The translations under genes and the position numbers were made by a program. Source: Pirellula staleyi DSM 6068 (GTDB lineage: Bacteria; Planctomycetota; Planctomycetia; Pirellulales; Pirellulaceae). Taken from it: a stretch of 64,000 nt of DNA. Positions 59,327 to 64,000 of the stretch are shown here, one piece after another. Every line of letters starts with the position of its first letter. Position 1 is the stretch's first letter. Location: contig CAMCMB010000034.1 of assembly GCA_945875845.1 (NCBI GenBank), forward strand, positions 1-64,000, written 5' to 3'. The notes beneath the pieces are model-generated. The model worked only from the letters and a program-made list of their open reading frames with translations. It made no database searches and had not been told where the DNA came from.

Positions 59327-59934
59327 ACCCTCGGCTCCCCCTTGAAGTAGACGAGATTCCATAACTCGGCTCCCAGAAGTTTGATCGGATAGGGTTCGAA
59401 AATGGTGGTGTGAAAATGAGTACCGAAGATATCTTTCCATGCCGCTAACGATCTAGGAAAATCCCCGCGATCATTGACTGCCAGCCAACGCGGAATCCCG
59501 CGATGTTCTGGTAGCACCAACTCAACGATATGCACGTAACCACCTGGGCTAACCAAGTGGCTGAGCCCCCCAAGAACGCGATGCGTCTCAGGATCGGTAA
59601 GATGATGCAAGAGGCTATTGAGCAGGACGAAATCAAATCGTTGTTCCATCGGTGCCTCAAATGTACATACGTCTTGAACCCTAAAATTGCGACCGTACTT
59701 TCGACACGCATAGTCGATGTATTTCGGATTGATATCGAATCCCGTGTAGTCTGCTTTTTCGAAGTAGCGGCAATTGGTACCCGGTCCACATCCGACGTCG
59801 AGAACGCGTTGTATCTTGGAAAAGTCATTGTGATGCAATACCGGTGCAAGCTTTGCATCGGCAAACGGAGCTTGCCAAAGTCGGTAGGCAGTCGTGTTCT
59901 CCATCAGACCGCTCATGTTCTTAAGTATTTGCAT
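59323..59934 (-). CDS. Class I SAM-dependent methyltransferase
   Basis: About 203 residues from ATG 59934, which has GGAG five bases upstream; the longer frame starts at TTG 59958. Motif I is VLDVGCGPGTNCRYF near 43, then YTGFDINPKYIDYA and FVLLNSLLHHLTDPE. It is first in the operon with GT2 and the second methyltransferase. The substrate is not evident. Repeat copy C lies immediately upstream. Confidence 0.88.
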   Translation of the reverse strand: MQILKNMSGLMENTTAYRLWQAPFADAKLAPVLHHNDFSKIQRVLDVGCGPGTNCRYFEKADYTGFDINPKYIDYACRKYGRNFRVQDVCTFEAPMEQRFDFVLLNSLLHHLTDPETHRVLGGLSHLVSPGGYVHIVELVLPEHRGIPRWLAVNDRGDFPRSLAAWKDIFGTHFHTTIFEPYPIKLLGAELWNLVYFKGEPRV

Positions 59935-59974
59935 AGTTCTCCAGCCGGCTAAGGCCAATTGGCATCCACTTGTT

Positions 59975-60050
59975 TAGCGAAACGGCGCAAGCCGTCCGGT
60001 GAGTGCCTGATCAACGTAGCGAAACCGGAGGGCTCGCGCCCAGCCGCTAC
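59975..60050. repeat. Dispersed inverted repeat, copy C
   Basis: Arms 59975-60000 (core AAGCCGTCCGGT) and 60024-60050 pair imperfectly. The outer flanks also pair (GGCCAATTGGCATCCACTT on the left; AAAGTGAGTGCCCAATGG on the right, complementary with gaps), so the whole element is about 130 bp. The right flank matches the AAAGTGAGTGCC following copy A. Confidence 0.85.
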
Positions 60051-60249
60051 AAAAACACAATCGAAAGTGAGTGCCCAATGGATCCGCAGCACATTGGAAA
60101 ACAGTTCAGACAACTGTTCGAAATTCTGTTTCATAGTAGCTCAGCTCGCCAGCTTTCCCACTTAGCCCAATTGTACACTCCCATTTGAGTTGGGGTTGAA
60201 TCGTGAGTGGACTTTAATCTATATGCGATCTTTGACGAAAAAATTTTGG

Positions 60250-60267
60250 CAGCGAGTGGTCGCTGCT
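60250..60267. terminator. Small GC hairpin with flanking T/A tracts
   Basis: Perfect 7-bp stem GCAGCGA/TCGCTGC with loop GTGG, with CCCTTTTT a few bases downstream on plus and AAAATTTTTT near it on minus. It lies 34 bases before the gene at 60301, so it may be a leader hairpin rather than a terminator. Confidence 0.3.
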
Positions 60268-60300
60268 TGTCCCTTTTTATGAGCGATCGAATCCCCATCT

Positions 60301-61020
60301 ATGGCAGGTCGAAAGAACGGGAAAAAAGAACTAGTGCAGATCGATGCGGATTGGCTGCTCGGCGAATCGATGGATCGACCGTTGCTACGTCGTTCATGGT
60401 TCCTCCGCATCGTCTTGCTGCTAGGCTTCGTGGTCGCGGCTCTTTGGAGCTGGCCCTATGCATCGAAGCAATGGCTTCCCTGGGTCTGGAAACAGCAATT
60501 GAGCCGATTCGAAAGCGAATCATTCGATGCTATCTTGCCAATCCGCCTGGCACGCAATGCCACCGATCCAAAACACAATGAACCCGCTATTACGACCATT
60601 CGCGGTATCGAAAAACTTCCGAACGAAAAATTGTTCCCGCTTCTGTCGAGCACGCTTCCGAAAATCGTTCAAGAGGCATCGAAGGAACTGGTCCAACGAG
60701 GAATGACCACACCGCAGCTTGAATTGGCAATCGATTTGGCCCAGGGAAACATCGAGCAACGAATGATGGCAATGGATCGATTGGTTCGCGATCAAGATCT
60801 AGATCCGATCCCATGGCTTATCTGGATGGCCGAACAATCAGATCTCAACGTGCGAAGGAAAGCCGTTTCGCTATTAGGTTCTGTGTCGAATCCCAACGCG
60901 ATCCAAACGCTGCGCAGGCTGAAGTTGCGGGAACCAGATAGCGCAATCGTCGAACAGATCAGTCAAGTGTTGTTGGCTTTTGGAAAAACCGACAACAGCC
61001 GTCGATATAGGAATCCCTGA
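60301..61020 (+). CDS. Single-pass membrane protein with HEAT-like repeats
   Basis: 239 residues. A charged cytoplasmic lead of about 30 residues is followed by one membrane helix (WFLRIVLLLGFVVAALWSW, about 33-51). The remainder is helical, with HEAT-like repeats at the C-terminus (NIEQRMMAMDRLVRDQ, LNVRRKAVSLLGSVSNPNAI, AIVEQISQVLLAFG). These imply a protein-interaction role; no catalytic motif is seen. The SH3-like gene starts two bases after its stop, so the two are translationally linked. No clear SD precedes the start. Confidence 0.72.
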   Translation: MAGRKNGKKELVQIDADWLLGESMDRPLLRRSWFLRIVLLLGFVVAALWSWPYASKQWLPWVWKQQLSRFESESFDAILPIRLARNATDPKHNEPAITTIRGIEKLPNEKLFPLLSSTLPKIVQEASKELVQRGMTTPQLELAIDLAQGNIEQRMMAMDRLVRDQDLDPIPWLIWMAEQSDLNVRRKAVSLLGSVSNPNAIQTLRRLKLREPDSAIVEQISQVLLAFGKTDNSRRYRNP

Positions 61021-61022
61021 AA

Positions 61023-63278
61023 ATGCATACACTACCGGCGTACCTTGGACGCATCGCACTCATTTCAGTTCTTGCGACGGAAATGTCTGCCATCGCATTC
61101 AATGGGTCAAGCGTCCGAGGCGGCGAACCCGAGGGAAAAGCCCAACGCCAATCGGTACCGGGGTATGTTACCGTTGAGCACGAAAAACCGCGAGTTCGTG
61201 GCGTTCATGCCAACAAAGCCATTGTGCGTTCTGGCCCTTCGGATCAATACTACGCAACGCTCACGCTGACGAAAGGTGCGGTCGTCGACGTTTATCTGGA
61301 AACGTCCGATGGATGGTCCGGTATTCGTCCCCCGGCAGGAAGTCACGATTGGATTCCTGCAAGTGTTGCCTACCTTTTGCCCGGGGGCAAGTCGGCTGAG
61401 ATCATCGAAGTCGACACACCCGCTTGGATCGGTAGCGACTCACCCAACGTGTCGGAATTCATGTGGCAATCGTCCCTCACGAAGTCACAGCAGGTTCAGG
61501 TCTTGGGCGAAGAGATGCAAATGAACGACGATGGCAAAAAAATGCTCTGGTATCGTATCGCTCCACCTCAGGGCGAATTTCGATGGATCAAGAGTTCGCA
61601 ACTATCGGATTCTATCACTCCCGTCGATCCGCCAAGTCTTGCCATGCAACGACCGGACAACACCCAATCCTCGCCACCCAAAAAGAAGGCGGATACGGCT
61701 CAACTGGCAAGCTATGCGGAGCCATTGCCCGCGGACGACGAGGCAAACAACCAAGTCGACGGGGAAATCGTTTGGTCGGACGAACAAGAAGTTCTCGCAC
61801 AAGTCCAACAACAGATCAAAAAAGAGCAAGCGGATGTTCAACGCAAAATGGCGACGAATGGCGTTCCAATCGAAGCAAACCAGCAGGAAACATCCAAGGC
61901 TAAATCCAAGTCCTCCGGGACAAAACTGCGACCCATACCCGTAAATTCGAATCGTAACAAGCAGCTTGCATCTGCACATCAAACCGATTCGATGCGCCAA
62001 TGGGATTCTATGCAAACCAGCCAGAATTCAAAACTGCGCGTGGGTCCTGTGAGCAGTGTTCTAGGACTCATCGGTATTAGCGTGGTCGAGGCAGATCGAG
62101 CCCCTGTCAACTCACAAATCGCACGACAGTCTCATTCGACCCCATCTCAAGGAGACCTTGGTCGCATCGGCCCGGTCGTCGCGAACCGTCTCGATCGATT
62201 GCCGAGACCTGGTCGTCGCGGACCCATCATGGCAATGCCTGCCGATGAACTGCAAATGTCTACGAACGGAATTCCGCAGGGGCATGTCGCTCCCGAGGTA
62301 TATCCCATGAATCCTTTTGGGCAAGCCGAACGGTTCGACTCATCAACGCCTCAGCCAACCTCCTCTCGTAAAGTCGAGAGCACATTTTCGCGATGGATCA
62401 ATAGAAATGAACCGCTCTTCGGAGGGAATCAACCTTCAACGGGCCCCTTGCAAGTGATACCCAACGGACGCCCTATATCCGGTCCAATCATCCATGGATA
62501 TCCTTTGACGAATGGAACCCAAGCAACACCGCCAGTTCCGTTCCACTCGATTGCTCAGGACACGTCCGCTTGGCATGGTTTGAGCCCATCAATGCGAATT
62601 TCCCATTCGTCTCCATTAAACAGTCCAGTGCATTCCAACGATGCATTAGACAACATGGACGGTCCGCCCAATCCGGATGAGTTTCAAACTCCGGAGATCC
62701 AAACGGCTCTTGCAAGATTGACCCAAGAAATCGCAAATCCAACCGAAAACTGGAACTTGACTCCTTTTCGAAATCAAGCCGCCCAGTGGATCGAGAATGG
62801 ATCGACCGCCATGGTACGCGGAGAAGCCCGATTACTGATGGAACGAGTTGATCGATTCGAGTCGTTGCGTCAACGGACGCTGGGAATGGTTCCAGACACC
62901 TCGCTCATCGCTCAACGAACGGTCGGCAACGCAGTCAATCCCTATCTCTATCCGTCGAGCCAGCCAAACAACGTGGTTCCAGCCTCGACTGCCAGCTTTA
63001 GCAACAACGCTCCGGTCATAGGCGCAGCAAGCGAGGTCGTCGGCCAAGCCGGCGACGCATCGGGGTGGCTTGTCCAAGTCCACACTTCGAATCCGGGCCA
63101 ACCCGAGTTCGCATTGACCGACGATACGGGCAACGTGATCGCCTACGTGCAGTCGTCCGCAGCATTGAATCTAAGGAGATATCTTCAACAGCCTGTGACG
63201 ATTCAAGGAGTCCGAGGCTACATTCCGGGTTTGGCTGCCAAACAAATCCTCGCGGAACGCGTGGTGCGCATGCGATGA
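61023..63278 (+). CDS. Exported SH3-domain-like protein
   Basis: 751 residues, with a hydrophobic N-terminus that looks like a signal peptide or anchor (about 1-25). A bacterial SH3-like domain lies at about 58-120 (ANKAIVRSGPSDQYYATLTLTKGAVVDVYL, then GWSGIRPP). The middle (about 200-600) is low-complexity, Ser/Pro/Asn/Gln-rich and probably disordered. The C-terminus (about 675-751) is a compact beta domain (GWLVQVHTSNPGQPEFALTDD, VTIQGVRGYIPGL). SH3-like domains in exported bacterial proteins often bind cell-wall or other surface polymers. Coupled to the HEAT protein upstream, it may form a periplasmic complex with it. Confidence 0.78.
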   Translation: MHTLPAYLGRIALISVLATEMSAIAFNGSSVRGGEPEGKAQRQSVPGYVTVEHEKPRVRGVHANKAIVRSGPSDQYYATLTLTKGAVVDVYLETSDGWSGIRPPAGSHDWIPASVAYLLPGGKSAEIIEVDTPAWIGSDSPNVSEFMWQSSLTKSQQVQVLGEEMQMNDDGKKMLWYRIAPPQGEFRWIKSSQLSDSITPVDPPSLAMQRPDNTQSSPPKKKADTAQLASYAEPLPADDEANNQVDGEIVWSDEQEVLAQVQQQIKKEQADVQRKMATNGVPIEANQQETSKAKSKSSGTKLRPIPVNSNRNKQLASAHQTDSMRQWDSMQTSQNSKLRVGPVSSVLGLIGISVVEADRAPVNSQIARQSHSTPSQGDLGRIGPVVANRLDRLPRPGRRGPIMAMPADELQMSTNGIPQGHVAPEVYPMNPFGQAERFDSSTPQPTSSRKVESTFSRWINRNEPLFGGNQPSTGPLQVIPNGRPISGPIIHGYPLTNGTQATPPVPFHSIAQDTSAWHGLSPSMRISHSSPLNSPVHSNDALDNMDGPPNPDEFQTPEIQTALARLTQEIANPTENWNLTPFRNQAAQWIENGSTAMVRGEARLLMERVDRFESLRQRTLGMVPDTSLIAQRTVGNAVNPYLYPSSQPNNVVPASTASFSNNAPVIGAASEVVGQAGDASGWLVQVHTSNPGQPEFALTDDTGNVIAYVQSSAALNLRRYLQQPVTIQGVRGYIPGLAAKQILAERVVRMR

Positions 63279-63336
63279 TTGGGAATGGCCGCATTTCCTT
63301 TCACTAAGCCGAGCGGCCGTACTGTACCGGGAGAGC

Positions 63337-63381
63337 GAGGCTCCTGCCGAGCTTACGACGCCATGGTTCGGCAGGAGCCTC
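63337..63381. repeat. Inverted repeat GAGGCTCCTGCCGA
   Basis: Perfect 14-bp arms at 63337-63350 and 63368-63381, extendable outward with mismatches through a CGGGAG block to about 25 bp. A further fragment of the right side (GCCTCACCCTCCC) recurs near 63441-63455. It separates the convergent SH3-like gene (+) and the ferredoxin reductase operon (-) and may act as a terminator. Confidence 0.88.
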
Positions 63382-63480
63382 ACCCTCCCGAGTAATCTAT
63401 TGGATGGGCAATGCCTATGAAAACATGTTTACAGGAATGGCCTCACCCTCCCAAAGCCCCCCGGTTCGCAACGTCAACAC

Positions 63481-63651
63481 CTACTTCTGCATTCGAGTCA
63501 CTGGGGTCAAGGCGATGGAGTCCGTGTCGTTGCTCAAGTGCAAGTCGCCATCTTGAATCGTTGCACTCAATCTCATGGTACGTTGCAACAAACGCGTCGC
63601 TTGGTCTAAAGGTGCAGGATCGAGATCGATCACGGTGGATTTAGTTGCCAT
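63481..63651 (-). CDS. Small hypothetical protein downstream of ferredoxin-NADP reductase
   Basis: 56 residues from ATG 63651, twelve bases after the reductase stop. The sequence (MATKSTVIDLDPAPLDQATR and on, with TMRLSATIQDGDLHL) looks like a compact alpha/beta peptide rather than random translation. I do not recognise a family. The longer frame upstream overlaps the reductase out of frame and is rejected. Probably co-transcribed with the reductase. Confidence 0.5.
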   Translation of the reverse strand: MATKSTVIDLDPAPLDQATRLLQRTMRLSATIQDGDLHLSNDTDSIALTPVTRMQK

Positions 63652-63662
63652 CGAGAAGTGCC

Positions 63663-64000
63663 CTACCAATAGCGTTCCACAACGATGTGGCCAGGGGCTG
63701 ATTTCTTGTGGCGAGCCATGCCGCGCGCGCCGAGCAGTTTCTCCACGTCGTCGAGCATCTGTGGATTGCCGCACATCATGACCACGCTGTTCGATGCCGA
63801 TAGGGCTTGGTTTGCTTGCGATTCAAGCGAACCATTCTCGATGGCAGTCGTAATTCTTCCCGAGATGGCGCCCGGCACTTCGGCTCTGGAGACAACCGGT
63901 ATCGAATGGAAGCGTTCGCCATACCGAGCATGCACTTCCAACAACTCGTTGTGATACGCCAGATCCGTCGCAAATCGAACACCATGCACCAAAACGACAT
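63663..64000 (-). CDS. Ferredoxin/flavodoxin-NADP reductase, C-terminal part
   Basis: The 5' end lies beyond the window; about 112 C-terminal residues are visible. They match the NADP-binding half of plant/bacterial-type ferredoxin-NADP reductase (Fpr): LVHGVRFATDLAYHNEL, IPVVSRAEVPGAISGRITT, VVMMCGNPQMLDDVEKLL and the terminal HIVVERYW, where the last aromatic residue stacks on FAD. The enzyme moves electrons between NADPH and ferredoxin or flavodoxin. Confidence 0.92.
   Translation of the reverse strand, partial: VVLVHGVRFATDLAYHNELLEVHARYGERFHSIPVVSRAEVPGAISGRITTAIENGSLESQANQALSASNSVVMMCGNPQMLDDVEKLLGARGMARHKKSAPGHIVVERYW

Larger units (their letters stand above)
59935..60300. other. Intergenic region with repeat copy C
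   Basis: 366 bases between divergent genes. It contains repeat copy C (59975-60050, with weaker extended arms to about 59953 and 60083) and a hairpin at 60250-60267. Short frames here (for example from 60207) lack any family character and overlap the next gene out of frame. Confidence 0.65.

Noticed and set aside
60207-60581. 124-residue plus frame overlapping the HEAT-protein gene
   Set aside because: It overlaps the better-supported gene at 60301 in another frame and has no recognisable features.
1-64000. tRNA, rRNA, CRISPR array or prophage signature
   Set aside because: I looked for clover-leaf-like segments, regularly spaced repeats and phage genes by eye and found none; a tRNAscan or covariance search could still find a small RNA.

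Overview
The window reads as a piece of a planctomycete chromosome, most likely from the Pirellulaceae (Rhodopirellula/Pirellula-like). The basis is gene content: exported families nearly confined to this phylum (PSCyt1/DUF1549/DUF1553, DUF1501, DUF1587/1592/1588/1585, DUF1552), a giant Ser/Thr kinase next to an ECF sigma factor, a PQQ-type propeller with a methyltransferase-like insert, MoxR/DUF58/vWA genes, and two genes of the tetrahydromethanopterin/methanofuran C1 pathway (mtdB, mfnB). No tRNA, rRNA, CRISPR array, prophage or replication origin was seen. Both ends cut genes: a possible transposase N-terminus on the left and a ferredoxin-NADP reductase C-terminus on the right.

Layout. 1-167 (-): truncated, possibly IS-derived gene. 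450-10820 (+): two exported pairs, DUF1553 protein + DUF1501 protein, then DUF1592-type cytochrome protein + DUF1552 protein. 10828-13463 (-): ceramidase-N-terminal-like protein and a twin-arginine-type TIM-barrel isomerase. 13464-14126: gap with an alpha/beta-hydrolase relic. 14127-20097 (+): membrane Ser/Thr kinase with FG-GAP/VCBS-like repeats, then an ECF sigma factor. 20162-21034 (+): mtdB, convergent with the PQQ-propeller gene (21035-24940, -). 25206-27239 (+): secreted DUF6263-like protein and a histone-H1-like basic protein. 27258-28269 (-): mfnB and a possible small partner. 28294-29616 (+): RNase D. 29613-31597 (-): aguA/aguB (agmatine to putrescine). 32040-39253 (+): MoxR, DUF58 and two large membrane vWA proteins. 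39470-47831 (+): a complete unit of response regulator, histidine kinase, RND pump, adaptor and outer-membrane factor. 48176-53447 (-): WD40, DUF1501 and DUF1549/DUF1553-coiled-coil proteins as one operon. 53846-57666 (+): PAS histidine kinase and a GT39-like membrane protein. 57574-59934 (-): methyltransferase, GT2 and methyltransferase, overlapping. 60301-63278 (+): HEAT-repeat membrane protein and SH3-like exported protein. 63481-64000 (-): small protein and ferredoxin-NADP reductase.

How the parts fit. The exported cytochrome/DUF families make two functional blocks (left end and 48-53 kb) of a cell-surface machinery whose biochemistry is still undefined. Two unrelated family backbones in the left block appear to carry the same inserted beta-rich domain. 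In the right block the DUF1553 protein is interrupted by about 395 residues of coiled coil. Intergenic DNA is rich in long inverted repeats: three related copies of one family (31.7, 53.7 and 60.0 kb) plus two other palindromes. Several longest reading frames start inside repeats or at upstream TTG/GTG codons, so shorter starts are proposed where signal peptides, Shine-Dalgarno (SD) sequences or family alignments support them.
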